A DNA stretch of 48,413 nt from an uncultured Thiotrichales bacterium (GCA_903881315.1 CAIRSR010000020.1:1-48413), one strand, 5' to 3'; counted from the first letter of the stretch, positions 9,801 through 17,343 are shown. The notes: generated from the sequence alone by a model not told the origin. Numbers and translations: made by a program.

Positions 9801-12800
9801 GCCATCGCGCTGGTGGTTAGGGCCGCGAAATTGCTCCCGAGCATCATCACCTGATCGGTGGTGAGGGCGCGTACCTGCGCGGTCTTCAGTGCGGCAATCT
9901 GGCTTGTGGTAAAACTCGCGATATCCCATATCGGCAGTGCCGCAATCTGACTGGTCGAGAGCGAGGCGATCACCGTGGTACTTAGACCCTTGAGCAAATC
10001 CGGTGACAACGCCTGGAGGGCGCTGGTGGTGAGTGCGCCGAACTGCGCACTCGTCATCGCCGCCAGTTGATCCGGCTGTAGAAAGCCAAACACGGTCGGG
10101 TCGAGCGCACGGATCTGGCTGGTGGTGATCGCACGGAACTGGCTTGATGTCATCACCCCAAGGCCGTTCATGAGGAACGCACCGAGCGGGCTGACACTCA
10201 CATTACCGGTTGTGGTACCGATTGTGGTACTAAGAGCCGCCACATCACTCGTCGTCATGGCAGCAAGGGCGGAACTGGTGAGCGCCCCGATCGCCTCGGC
10301 GGAGAGCGCCCCAACCTGCGCGGTCTTGAGGGCACGTACCTGTTCCGCCGTCAGCACCCCCACCTGGTCGTGGTTGAGCGCCCCAATCTGGGTCGAGCGC
10401 AACGCGCCGATCTGGGTGGTGGTCAGCGCCTCGATCTGATCGCTCGTCAGTGCGCCGATCTGGGCGCTGGTCAGGGCGGCGATGACCGCCGTACTGAGAC
10501 CACCGAAATAGGCCGGGGCCAACACCGCTACCTGGGCCAGATTCAAGCCAACCATCTGCGAGGTCTTGAGGACGGCAAGCTGTTTTGCGGTCAGGGCCGC
10601 CACCTGATCGGTCGAGAGCACATTGAGCTGGCTTGAGGTAAACGCCGCGACCTGGCTCGTGGTGAGGCCGGCGATGGTGGCCGGGTCAATCACCGCGAGG
10701 GCAGCGGTACTCAAGACCGCCATCTGTGAGGTCTTGAGGGCGGCGATCTGATCGGGGGTCAGCGCACCGACTTGTTCTATCAAGAGTGCGCCGATCTGGG
10801 CAGTCTTCAGCGCGACAATCTGGGCGGTGGTAAGCTCACTCACCTGGAGGGTCGAGAGCGCCTGGATCTGGGAGGTGTTAAGGGCGGCCAGGGTCGCGGT
10901 GTTAAAATAGGTGGGATTGATGGCACTGATGTCAGCGGGCGAGAGGGCGGCGACCTGCGCGGTCTTCAGGGCAGCAATCTGCTGACTGGTGAGGGCGGCT
11001 ACCTGATCCGAGCCCAGCACCGCGAGCTGCGCCGTCGAGAGCGCACTCGTCACCGTCGTAGAAAATCCGGCAAACGCGGACGGGTTGAGCCACTGGATGG
11101 CCGCCGTAGAAAGGGCCGCCACCTGAGAAGACTGCATCGCCCCCAGTTGATCTGGGCCAAACAGCGAAAACGTCCACGCATCAATCGCACGTACCTGGGT
11201 GGTGGTGAGGGCACGCACCTGGCTTCCGGTCATCACCCCGAGGCCATTCATCAAGAACGCACTAAGTTGGGTGAGCGAACTGCTCGCACCCGTCGTGCTG
11301 AGGGCCGCGACATCGGCGGTGGTGAACGCCATCAGCGCCGATGTCGAGAGCGCAAACAGCGCCGTCGGCGAGAGGGCCGCTATCTGCGAGGTTTTCAGCG
11401 CCTTGATCTGATCCGCCGTCAGTGCACCGACCTGGTCTTGGGTGAGGACGGCGAGCTGGCTCGTCTTTAGGGCGGTTATCTGGCTCGTGCTGAGGGCGGC
11501 AATCTGATCGCTCGAAAGCGCGTCGATCTGGTTGGTATTCAGCACCGCAAGCGCCGCCGAGCTTAAACCCGCAATGTTGGTCGGCGTAATCACCGCGACC
11601 TGCTGGATATTCAGGCCGACAATCTGCGAGGTTTTCAGCGCCTTGAGCTGCGAGGCGGTGAGGGCCGCGAACTGATCGTTGGTGAGGAGGTTGAGCTGGC
11701 TGGAGGTGAAGGCCGCAATCTGCGCGGTAGTGAGACCGGCGATGGTCGCGGGTGCTATCACGGTGAGCGCACCGGTGCTGAGCGCTGCGAGCTGCGCGGT
11801 CTTCAGGGTGCCAATCTGATCAAAGGTCAGTGCGCCGATCTGATCGATAGTGAGCGCACCAATCTGCGTGGTTTTCAGCGCACCCAACTGACTGGTGCTG
11901 AGCGCTGTGACCTGGGTGGTGGTGAGGGCTTGCAATTGTACCGTGCTAAACGCAGCCAAGGCGGCAGTACTGAGATAGGCGGGGTTAAGAACGCCAATAT
12001 CCTCAAGCGAAAGGGCGGCGACCTGCGCGGTCTTGAGTGCGCCAAGCTGGCTTGCGGTGAGGGTGGCCACCTGATCGGTGGTCAGTACCGCAATATCGGC
12101 AGTCGAGAGGGCCGCAATCGCCGTGCTCGAAAAAGACGCAAAAGCCTCTGGTGCCACCACCTGGATGGCACTGGTCGAGAAGGCGGCCAGTTGGTTCGAC
12201 TGCAGCGCACCCAGTTGGTCGGGCGTGAGTTGCGAGACGGTAGCGACGTCGAGCGCGCGGATCTGGGTGGTGGTGAGGGCGCGAATCTGGCTTGAAGTAA
12301 TCACGCCAAGGCCGCTCAGCATAAAGGCGCTGAGCTGGCTCGCGCTGGTGGAGCCGGTGCCGGTGGTACGCAAGGCCGCAACATCGGCGGTGGTAAAGGC
12401 CTGCAAAGCAGTGGGCGACAGTGCCATGATAGCGGTAGGTGACAAACTCGCAATCTGCACGGTCTTGAGCGCCCGCACCTGATCGGCAGAGAGGCCCGCA
12501 AGCTGCTCGGGCTGAAGTACGGCGAGCTGGGTGGTCTTTAGGGCGGCAATCTGGCTTGTGCCAAGCAGGGCAATCTGATCGCTCGTGAGCGAGCCGAGTT
12601 GGGTCGTGGTGAGCGCTGCAATCGCCGCACTGCTAAGATAACCAAGAGGTAACGCCGCAATATCGTCGCTATTCAATACCGCGAGCTGCGCGGTCTTCAG
12701 GGCAGCTATCTCAGCCGAGGTAAAGCTCGCCACCTGGTCAGCGGTCAGCATGGCGACCTGGTTGGTGGTGAGTGCTGCCGTCATCGCCGAAGAAAAGGTA

Positions 12801-13084
12801 GCAAAATCAGCGCCTGGGATGGTCGCGATGACGGCGGGTGCGAGGGCTGCGAACTGGGCCGAGGTCAGCGCCGCGACCTGATCGGCGGAGAGGGTCGCGA
12901 AGGTGTCGGCACCGAGGGCAGCGATGACCGCCGTGGTGAGGCGCGGGATCTGGAGGGTGGTGAGGTCAGCGAGGTAGAAACTCGCGAGATCGGCGGTCGT
13001 AATCTTCGCAACCGAACTCGTCGCGAGCCCGGAGACCGGATTGGTGCCTAACACAGCGATGACATCGGTATTGGTAGCAGCCAT
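3809..13084 (-). CDS. Giant octapeptide-repeat protein (3,091 aa)
   Basis: One uninterrupted ORF of 3,091 codons, starting at ATG with GGGGGAG six bases upstream. Nearly the whole protein is a degenerate eight-residue unit of the form [VIL]-x-x-[LF]-[ST]-[TS]-x-[QED], as in VAALTTDQ or IAALKTAQ, about 380 copies. A Ser/Thr three positions before Gln/Glu would suit a helix N-cap box, so each unit may be a short helix in a long solenoid; a beta-solenoid is the alternative. I noticed no cysteine and few aromatics. There is no obvious signal peptide or membrane segment. The last ~110 residues (from about PALVTGAHPQ to the end) are non-repetitive and could be a secretion or anchoring domain. Lysine units (ALKT) dominate the N-terminal third and arginine units (LRP) the rest. 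A surface filament, adhesin or scaffold is a guess; no characterised family is recognised. Confidence 0.85.
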   Translation of the reverse strand: MAATNTDVIAVLGTNPVSGLATSSVAKITTADLASFYLADLTTLQIPRLTTAVIAALGADTFATLSADQVAALTSAQFAALAPAVIATIPGADFATFSSAMTAALTTNQVAMLTADQVASFTSAEIAALKTAQLAVLNSDDIAALPLGYLSSAAIAALTTTQLGSLTSDQIALLGTSQIAALKTTQLAVLQPEQLAGLSADQVRALKTVQIASLSPTAIMALSPTALQAFTTADVAALRTTGTGSTSASQLSAFMLSGLGVITSSQIRALTTTQIRALDVATVSQLTPDQLGALQSNQLAAFSTSAIQVVAPEAFASFSSTAIAALSTADIAVLTTDQVATLTASQLGALKTAQVAALSLEDIGVLNPAYLSTAALAAFSTVQLQALTTTQVTALSTSQLGALKTTQIGALTIDQIGALTFDQIGTLKTAQLAALSTGALTVIAPATIAGLTTAQIAAFTSSQLNLLTNDQFAALTASQLKALKTSQIVGLNIQQVAVITPTNIAGLSSAALAVLNTNQIDALSSDQIAALSTSQITALKTSQLAVLTQDQVGALTADQIKALKTSQIAALSPTALFALSTSALMAFTTADVAALSTTGASSSLTQLSAFLMNGLGVMTGSQVRALTTTQVRAIDAWTFSLFGPDQLGAMQSSQVAALSTAAIQWLNPSAFAGFSTTVTSALSTAQLAVLGSDQVAALTSQQIAALKTAQVAALSPADISAINPTYFNTATLAALNTSQIQALSTLQVSELTTAQIVALKTAQIGALLIEQVGALTPDQIAALKTSQMAVLSTAALAVIDPATIAGLTTSQVAAFTSSQLNVLSTDQVAALTAKQLAVLKTSQMVGLNLAQVAVLAPAYFGGLSTAVIAALTSAQIGALTSDQIEALTTTQIGALRSTQIGALNHDQVGVLTAEQVRALKTAQVGALSAEAIGALTSSALAAMTTSDVAALSTTIGTTTGNVSVSPLGAFLMNGLGVMTSSQFRAITTSQIRALDPTVFGFLQPDQLAAMTSAQFGALTTSALQALSPDLLKGLSTTVIASLSTSQIAALPIWDIASFTTSQIAALKTAQVRALTTDQVMMLGSNFAALTTSAMAALTTAQMAAVDPLSFDALSSAQVAAISTSALAVLGTSLSYLPLNTIATLTTAQVRALTPIQVSLVGAAFTSSQVGALTTAEFAALTLSALAPATIAGLTTAQLSALTGYQASELTLDQLAALKTSQIAAFSTSAIAGLNPVNIAGFSTAAIAALTTTQVPALGLDQVYALTQAQVAALKTSQVRAFTTAQVGVLGPNLAVLSTAAVGAMTTAAIGALGSGLSYFSTLQVAALSTSAMAALGANIGFLPTSAIAALTTHQVRALTTTEISVLIGGGFSSAQVVALTTTQITALALGSLAPTTISALSTAQIGALTTSQVAGMGPVQLAALRSTQVAALTTADIVALGADAIPFLPNSLVAALSTNQVVALTTSQVSALSIDQVAGLRTAEIAVLTTNQIVALSPLALPALSTTQVTALTTNQLNALGVGLVELAPQAVLALTSSQVRGLGQVGVSVLSPLFSTAQIAQLTTSQIAALSLLGLSTTTLGALTTSQIRSIGADQFQFLSVEQVAALRPLQLGALTTAQVAMIPGADLAVLSTAQTVALTSAEVAALGTNLYYLAPESIAAFTTTQIKGLTTAQVNVMSPMSWTSTSIAALSTLQVAALTNLYGLSTAALAALSTAQIRALALDQIPLLTTDQVASLRPIQVGALTNNEVAALSALAVGVVTPAQVLALSTAEVTALGANIGYLSTAAVAALSTADIRVLSTSQLGLLNPSAFTTTQVTSFTTTQLGALGAGIAALPSSIIAALTTTQMAALTPDQLLAIAALPDQLAALRPTQIAALNTAQFLSLGGYLPSLSTATIAALSTAEISALPVDQIVTLTADQLAVLRPAEVSALTTAQLTALTHWAMTSAQVGALTSNQLVVLDVAFLSSAAVASLTTSQIQYLTTTQVLTLTRIPPDLSGLTTTQIAAMHNAQVGVLDSPDAVQTLSTTIVAALTTSQVRMLNLPDLAAVTAEIDALSQAQVRALSTTQVAGLGVLALGALATDQIDVLTSAQLRALSTDQLAALTLDQTSALLPAQVAAFTTAQVESLSPIAIGGLSTAVIAALTPAEVAALNSAEVGALSTSQFAAFTTAQIAALTTTQVDVLTSDPELSKALSPAQVAAFTSTQVAAFAIDNLSSSVVAAFATTVIRSLTTEQITLLSADQVMGLRPAQLGVLSANQVLALDHSVIPLLSTAQVAAFSPAGINAFGADIQYLSSADVAALTTTQLGGLTTDQMVALTTDQLGVLSGFQAQALTTAQIAAIGADIEALTTSALAALSTSQVVAIGTTLSVIDTDTLAALTTTEIRALTTDQVAALTSDQLAALRPQQVGALSTAQLVAIDADIVALSTSALLGMTTSGVRGLTTTQVAMLTPDELQAMSATQVSAFTTAQLDALGADIFTLSTTVLVAMTTSEIASLGASIVSLATGALSAFSTAQIVAFTTAEVAALSSDQLGALTTPQVMALTTTQIAALDTDISVMETNAIAVLTTSQIRALTTNQVAILTLDQLNTLKTAQVAALTTAAMAALTSDQVAALSTNQVVALSTAQVVALDTDVSALSTTALAAMTTTEVRAFTTDQIAALTVDQVGAMRPLQVGYLSTTQVVALSSLQIAALTSSQAFFLTTAEVAALGTDIVALSTTDLAAMSAVALNGLTTAQMAAFTPDQLGVLTTLQAGALTTTQLAAIDVNIVALTTTDVAALYTTQVRGLSTAQIAVLTDSQLVALKPVQVGALTTAQVGAFSNVQLPLFSTSQVVAFSTAQLAALGTDISLFDTNEFGALLPTQIPGLSTDQLANLTQDQLGVLQSTQVAAMTSTQVVALGTNIGLLTTAAVAAITTVAIKALTLDQIPQLTVDQIAALKPTQVVVLSTNQLNALTVSEADAITTKQWSALSTLQRAILNSIDAAIPALVTGAHPQMALHNWSRAALHGATSSEAGVAGAITLLPEPTSQATLTDAGLKTVAQMTAMLNQFDANGVSLAAPLTAPAGSMTDHLALGDETLKKGVLVPNK
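10100..12400 (-). repeat. Super-repeats of ~1.07-1.09 kb inside the giant gene
   Basis: Three long-period copies are marked by the same non-octad insert, which reads roughly QLSAFLMNGLGVMTSSQ followed by RALTTTQ. On the + strand the marker lies near 12,304, 11,237 and 10,149, a spacing of about 1,067 and 1,088 bases (~355-363 residues). Between markers the order of variant octads (for example PATIAGLTT, then QLNLLTNDQ, then LKTSQIVGL) is conserved too. The gene therefore grew by duplicating large blocks as well as single octads. Copies have diverged, so the duplications are not recent. Confidence 0.75.
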
Positions 13085-13397
13085 GATCTTCTCCCCCAGA
13101 ACGCCATTCCATCGGGCAGCACCCGCTGACCCGAGCCTACGATCGCGCAGATTAGCGGATTACCACAAGCTTGTATAGTGAAAAATTGGTAAAATAGAGA
13201 GGGAGTCACATAAAACGATGGCAGGTAAAAAGTAAAAACCCCTCCCCAATTCCCCTCCCGTAGAGGGGGGCTCCGAAGGTGTGGGGTGGTTAATCAATCA
13301 TTTTATGCTGCTCTTGCTATATAGCAGAACGTATGGGATAGCCCGAGCGGAGCGAGCTAGCGGGCCGCTGTGGTGGAGGATGGGGATGGGGGCTTTC
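13085..13397. other. Noncoding gap upstream of the giant gene
   Basis: 313 bases between the DUF1828 stop and the giant-gene start, both on the minus strand. I see the giant gene's ribosome site, a TATACA-like -10 candidate near 13,175 on the minus strand without a convincing -35, a short palindrome ACAAGCTTGT, and the GC-rich nested palindrome described separately. I see no ORF. Confidence 0.5.
13236..13295. repeat. Nested C/G-rich palindrome (dispersed-repeat-like)
   Basis: An inner stem CCCCTC (13252-13257) / GAGGGG (13263-13268) is enclosed by an outer AACCCCTCCCC-type arm and a GGGGTGGTT arm. This is the general form of small interspersed palindromes seen between genes of cyanobacteria and large sulfur bacteria. 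It may also end the four-gene cassette transcript arriving from the right. Confidence 0.4.
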
Positions 13398-14177
13398 CTA
13401 GTGAACTACCCGTCGGGTAATCTTGCGCGACAATTCATCCGTTGCATTCAATGAGGAGATCATCTCACCACCCACATTCATCAAGCGCTCAAAATCGTGA
13501 GACGGAATTTCCTTTGGGTCTTCAAAGACCAATAGCGACTCATAATTAACTTCACAAAGGTTTAGGTGTTGCAGCGAGATTGTAGTCAAACGCGCCTTAT
13601 CACGCCCCGGGATTCCATAGATAAACAGCGGCGTCTTCGCGGTCTCAATGCAGAAATCGACCCGATAGTGCTCTGCTAGAGAAATCCCAGGCACCAGATA
13701 ATCCCGCACAACCCGCTCCTCGGGAACCGTTGCCACTATCTGACCATAGAGGTCTTCGTAGAAGGTAGACGCAACCCGTGAGCGACTGAGAAAGGTAAGC
13801 GAAAATACCCGGGTCAGCACCTGCCCAAGACAGAAAACCGCGCCGACTATCTGATCAGAAGCCGTCTCAATAAAAAAAGCCCCAGTGACTGGATCAAACC
13901 TCGCCCCCTCCAGGGCCACCACCTGTTCCAAGAGCGTCCGCCTCGCCCCCTTGAGTAATCCATCAATATCATTCTCATAACTAAGATGCATCAGGGTATG
14001 CCCACCATCACTAAGAACAAAGCCACCGGTTCCTGTTGCTGTGACATAGATAGGATACCCGTCGCCATCAGGATAATGAAACGGCGTGACCAGCATTACC
14101 TTCCCGGATGGGCGCTTGATAACCTTTATCGAGTTATTGATCTGACCACGCAGAACCAAGTCTTCAATGGTTGACAT
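13398..14177 (-). CDS. DUF1828 domain protein
   Basis: 259 residues from ATG 14177; the frame extends to a TTG at 14201 inside the upstream gene, but the later ATG is preferred. The N-terminal half carries the DUF1828 pattern: PFHYPDGDGYPIYVT, then GGFVLSDGGHTLMHLS, a strand followed by an 'SD.G.TL' turn. The C-terminal half fits the partner DUF1829-type region. Biochemical function is unknown. It is the last gene of the GHKL-STAS-PIN cassette, starting seven bases after the PIN stop, so it probably serves that system as an adaptor, inhibitor or effector. Confidence 0.75.
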   Translation of the reverse strand: MSTIEDLVLRGQINNSIKVIKRPSGKVMLVTPFHYPDGDGYPIYVTATGTGGFVLSDGGHTLMHLSYENDIDGLLKGARRTLLEQVVALEGARFDPVTGAFFIETASDQIVGAVFCLGQVLTRVFSLTFLSRSRVASTFYEDLYGQIVATVPEERVVRDYLVPGISLAEHYRVDFCIETAKTPLFIYGIPGRDKARLTTISLQHLNLCEVNYESLLVFEDPKEIPSHDFERLMNVGGEMISSLNATDELSRKITRRVVH

Positions 14178-14184
14178 GGGGCAG

Positions 14185-14739
14185 TTAAGGACAAGCGGCA
14201 ATCAGTTTCGGATTAGCGGTAAGCAATTCGATACCACCGATGGTACAGTCACCGTCATCGGTAAGCAGTTTCCAGCCGTGCTTCAGACAATTCTTGATGA
14301 TCAATCCATCGTTGAAATCGATCGCGCCATTTGGCATCTCCTTCAACACAGAGAATAAATCATCCCTTGCCAGGCACGTATCATGCGGAGCCGCGTGTCT
14401 CACTATCTCCTTAATATCAGCCACGGCATTCTCGGAAATCTTCCGACCTAGGATCGATGAACGGAAATCTTTAAACCTAGGGTAATCTTCCTTCAGCGCC
14501 TCGTATTCGAGACGAAGGTAGCGATTAAAGTACTCACTAAGGACAAGGGCATCGACCACGGACTGGGCCTTTGCCTTTAGTAGTTTACTCAAGGCATTTG
14601 AATAAACAGCAGCGCCCCGAGATTTTGGTTTGCCGGTGGGCGGGTACAAAAAGAGCAAGACATTGGCATCAATGAAAATCTTCTCGCCAGCCGAGAAACG
14701 GTAGTTCGCTATGTGATGCGCCTTATTCTTCGTCTTCAT
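14185..14739 (-). CDS. PIN-domain protein (putative RNase)
   Basis: 184 residues from ATG 14739, chosen because AGAGG lies seven bases upstream. Longer starts would lie deep inside the previous gene. PIN-like features in order: KIFIDANVLLFLYPP with Asp24, an acidic residue at Glu69 in VLSEYF, DFNDGLI (Asp141, Asp144) and LLTDDGD (Asp161, Asp162). These four acidic clusters would bind Mg2+ or Mn2+ for single-stranded RNA cleavage. It lacks the small antitoxin neighbour of VapBC pairs; instead it overlaps a STAS-like gene by 17 bases. That places a probable nuclease under control of a GHKL/STAS switch. Confidence 0.8.
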   Translation of the reverse strand: MKTKNKAHHIANYRFSAGEKIFIDANVLLFLYPPTGKPKSRGAAVYSNALSKLLKAKAQSVVDALVLSEYFNRYLRLEYEALKEDYPRFKDFRSSILGRKISENAVADIKEIVRHAAPHDTCLARDDLFSVLKEMPNGAIDFNDGLIIKNCLKHGWKLLTDDGDCTIGGIELLTANPKLIAACP

Positions 14740-15100
14740 CGGCATCCTCTTGCCATGCCTGGTCATATAATTTTTGATTAGCGAAATAGCGCTTCGCGTT
14801 AGCGATGACACGATCCAGCATCACGCGGTCGTCTTCAGTGATATCCGTGCAGATAAGATGTTCTGTCAGAAAATCATCCGTATAATCTCCGCCGTATAAC
14901 TGACCAATCACGACATTGAGAAAGGCGGTAATCATTATCTCGCAACCAGCAAAAGAGAGCCTAACAACACGCCCCGCATTCAAGGCCGCCGTCATCTCAT
15001 CATAAACCTTCTGGCCGTCTTCAGCGGATACCCATACTGGGCCCTGGATGATCTCGGATATGCTTAGCGTGGCACAATCATTCATTGTAGTGTTTCCCAT
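14723..15100 (-). CDS. STAS-like domain protein (DUF4325)
   Basis: A 125-residue protein with the core GRVVRLSFAGCEIMITAFLN and a following IGQLYGG helix, the DUF4325 STAS-like pattern resembling anti-anti-sigma folds. The C-terminus is strongly acidic (DADEDEE). Its ATG shares one base with the stop of the preceding GHKL ATPase (TAATG), and its own end overlaps the PIN gene, so all three are translationally coupled. STAS-like/GHKL pairs are expected to form a reversible complex, perhaps switched by phosphorylation. The partner here may be the ATPase, the PIN protein or both. Confidence 0.8.
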   Translation of the reverse strand: MGNTTMNDCATLSISEIIQGPVWVSAEDGQKVYDEMTAALNAGRVVRLSFAGCEIMITAFLNVVIGQLYGGDYTDDFLTEHLICTDITEDDRVMLDRVIANAKRYFANQKLYDQAWQEDADEDEE

Positions 15101-15963
15101 TATTTTCTTGATTCAGAAGTCAAACGATAACTACTACGATCTGCCGTATTGATCTCAATGTTAATGACCGTACCCGGAAATGAGGCATCAAGGCGCTTTA
15201 GCGTTTCGCCCTTGGGGCTCAACTCCCAATAGCCATCATCCGATACGATCTGGATATGCCCTTGGTTCATGACAATAAACTCACGGATTAAATTTAGCCC
15301 TAACCCACCTGGCGAACGCCCTTGACGAGTAGTGTTTCCATCCGCCAAGGCCCATTGGATGGCCTGTTCGGAGGTCATCTTCTTGCGAAGATCCTTTAAA
15401 ATTCTACGACGAATCCCGATACCAGCATCAGCAATACAAAAATCTAGACGTTGTTTTCTTGGGAAGTATTGACCACAGACAAAGATACCAATCTCACTTT
15501 CCGCATGATCTTTCGCATTATTGCACAACTCAAGTGTACTTTCTTTGAAGCTACGAGACAAGGCCTGCGACATGATCGGCAGCCCCTTTCCAGACAAATA
15601 CTCGTTCAGGTAATGCGGAACAAGGAGATTATCCCGCACGCTGAATTGCTGGTAAGGCATAACTGTGTCATTCGTGTCTCTTTGCGGAGGGAAACCATAA
15701 TTGTTAAGGAAACGGTTCTTCGAGAGGATGCCTTGAATCTCCGGTCGCAAGTTCCGAATAGTAACTGTATTAGGGGTGCTCTTCAATACAGCGCCAAGGG
15801 GAGCGCACATATTGGCTTCAAACCATGTGCAGCCCGCAAAGTCTAGCGCAACCTGCTCGAGAAAGTACCGATCCAATGTTGCCGAAAGCGCAGCTAACCT
15901 GGAGAACCCTTTAAGGGAACTGTTGATATTGCCAACGGATACGGAAGACACAGGATCACTCAT
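15100..15963 (-). CDS. GHKL (HATPase_c) ATP-binding protein with STAS-like N-terminus
   Basis: 287 residues from ATG 15963 (an upstream TTG would add five). Residues 35-62 (VALDFAGCTWFEANMCAPLG and on) look STAS-like. Residues 140-235 hold a GHKL ATPase: N-box ELCNNAKDHA with Asn149, G1 box DAGIGI (179-184), and G2 box GGLGLNL (219-225). There is no HisKA dimerisation domain or phosphoacceptor His, so it is not an ordinary sensor kinase. It resembles RsbW/SpoIIAB-like anti-sigma kinases, which phosphorylate STAS partners. First gene of the coupled cassette; a target sigma factor is not in the window. Confidence 0.82.
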   Translation of the reverse strand: MSDPVSSVSVGNINSSLKGFSRLAALSATLDRYFLEQVALDFAGCTWFEANMCAPLGAVLKSTPNTVTIRNLRPEIQGILSKNRFLNNYGFPPQRDTNDTVMPYQQFSVRDNLLVPHYLNEYLSGKGLPIMSQALSRSFKESTLELCNNAKDHAESEIGIFVCGQYFPRKQRLDFCIADAGIGIRRRILKDLRKKMTSEQAIQWALADGNTTRQGRSPGGLGLNLIREFIVMNQGHIQIVSDDGYWELSPKGETLKRLDASFPGTVINIEINTADRSSYRLTSESRK

Positions 15964-16387
15964 TGCACAGCCCAACAAAAAGGTTCATTCGATCGAGACC
16001 CCATGGTTCGCGCCCAATAATCAGAACTACACCTATGCGCATTATGGTGCAAGACAACACCGACGCTACAGCCTACCCACCAAAGTGTAGCAGATTTTGT
16101 TAAGGGGTAGAATTGTGAGATTAACCGCGCTGACAGCCGTTCTCACCCCCTTCCACTTCGCCATCCCACTGATATAGCGCAGCAAATGGCAGCATCCAGA
16201 GGCACGGGTAGGGCTGCCAGGGACAAGCGTTTCACTTGTCAAAAGAAAATCCCAGGGGATGACGCGAAAGGGCCGAACCAGGGCTTATCAACATCGCAAC
16301 AAACCCATTGCTGTCGAAGCGCACGGGGAATCCCCTTTCTGGTATCATGAGGCCCATCAACCTCGGCCAGGTATTCCATTCCCCGCC
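15964..16387. other. Intergenic region between divergent operons
   Basis: About 420 bases separate the GHKL cassette (-) and moxR-like gene (+), so promoters of both should lie here. I cannot assign a confident -35/-10 pair on either strand. A small inverted repeat GACAAG (16222-16227) / CTTGTC (16235-16240) could be an operator for the moxR operon. Short ORFs here have no recognisable content. Confidence 0.4.
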
Positions 16388-17341
16388 ATGACCACAACCC
16401 ATTCCGCACAACGCTCCACTGAACTCCTCGACCGACTGCGCCGCAATCTCGAGCAGGTCATCTTTGGGCAAGGCGACAATATCCGGAAACTCCTCGCCGG
16501 ATTTGCCGGCGCGGGGCACATCCTCCTCGAGGATATTCCTGGCACCGGCAAGACCACCCTCGCCAAGGCCTTAGCGAAATCGGTCAACGCCACCTTCAAG
16601 CGCATCCAATTTACCCCCGATCTCATGCCCGCCGATATTATCGGGCTCTCGGTGTTTCACCCAACCAGCCAGAGCTTTCATTTCAAAGAAGGGCCGGTAT
16701 TCACCCAAGTTTTATTGGCGGACGAGATTAACCGCGCCTCTCCCCGTACCCAATCAGCGCTCCTCGAGGCAATGGCCGAGGCACAGGTGAGTATTGATGG
16801 CGCGGTTTATCAATTACAAGAACCATTCTTTGTGATTGCAACCCAGAACCCAGTAGAATACCACGGCACCTATCCCCTACCCGAAGCGCAGCTTGATCGC
16901 TTTGCCATGCGCTTTGGTTTAGGCTATCTTAGTGTAGAGCAAGAAATTGCAATGCTCTCCGAACAAGAAATAGGCCACCCATTAGATCATCTGCGCCCGT
17001 GCCTAGAGGTCGCCGACGTGTTACAGATTCGCCACGACGCAGCCAAGATCCGGGTCGGGGACGCGATGCGGCGCTATATTGTCGAATTGACGGCTGCCAC
17101 CCGCAAGATCGCCGGGGTTCGTTTAGGCGCAAGCCCACGCGCAGCACTCGCGCTCATGAAATGCGCCCAGGCCCTTTCTTTAATCGACGGCAACGAATTC
17201 GTTACCCCCGAGGCGGTACAAGAATTAGCGGTCGCGGTGATTGCCCATCGCATGATGCTCGACCCGCAGGCCCGCTTCACGGGGACGACATGCGAGGGGA
17301 TTGTTGCCGAACTCCTCGCACACACGCCAATCCCGACCTAA
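16388..17341 (+). CDS. MoxR family AAA+ ATPase
   Basis: 317 residues from ATG 16388. Walker A EDIPGTGKTT lies at residues 48-57, Walker B LLADEINRA near 118, and sensor 1 ATQNPVEYHGTYPLPEAQLD is the diagnostic MoxR signature. The frame is open back to 16259, but homology starts with the DRLRRNLEQVIFGQ helix. MoxR ATPases act as chaperones that mature partner complexes, often with DUF58 and VWA proteins. The next genes are DUF58 and a transglutaminase, a standard gammaproteobacterial trio. No strong ribosome site is visible upstream. Confidence 0.92.
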   Translation: MTTTHSAQRSTELLDRLRRNLEQVIFGQGDNIRKLLAGFAGAGHILLEDIPGTGKTTLAKALAKSVNATFKRIQFTPDLMPADIIGLSVFHPTSQSFHFKEGPVFTQVLLADEINRASPRTQSALLEAMAEAQVSIDGAVYQLQEPFFVIATQNPVEYHGTYPLPEAQLDRFAMRFGLGYLSVEQEIAMLSEQEIGHPLDHLRPCLEVADVLQIRHDAAKIRVGDAMRRYIVELTAATRKIAGVRLGASPRAALALMKCAQALSLIDGNEFVTPEAVQELAVAVIAHRMMLDPQARFTGTTCEGIVAELLAHTPIPT

Positions 17342-17343
17342 CC

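Noticed and set aside
10100-12400. Possible CRISPR or satellite array
   Set aside because: The period is a degenerate 24 bases with a protein-coding pattern and no fixed spacer-repeat alternation.
3863-12482. Many + strand ORFs opposite the giant gene (for example 4604-5206 and 10772-11470)
   Set aside because: They are shadows caused by the repetitive, stop-poor minus-strand gene; their compositions (Gly/Arg/His-rich) shift with the repeat and they lack ribosome sites.
16999-17343. Upstream extension of the DUF58 frame
   Set aside because: It lies wholly inside moxR in another frame; homology starts after GTG 17344.
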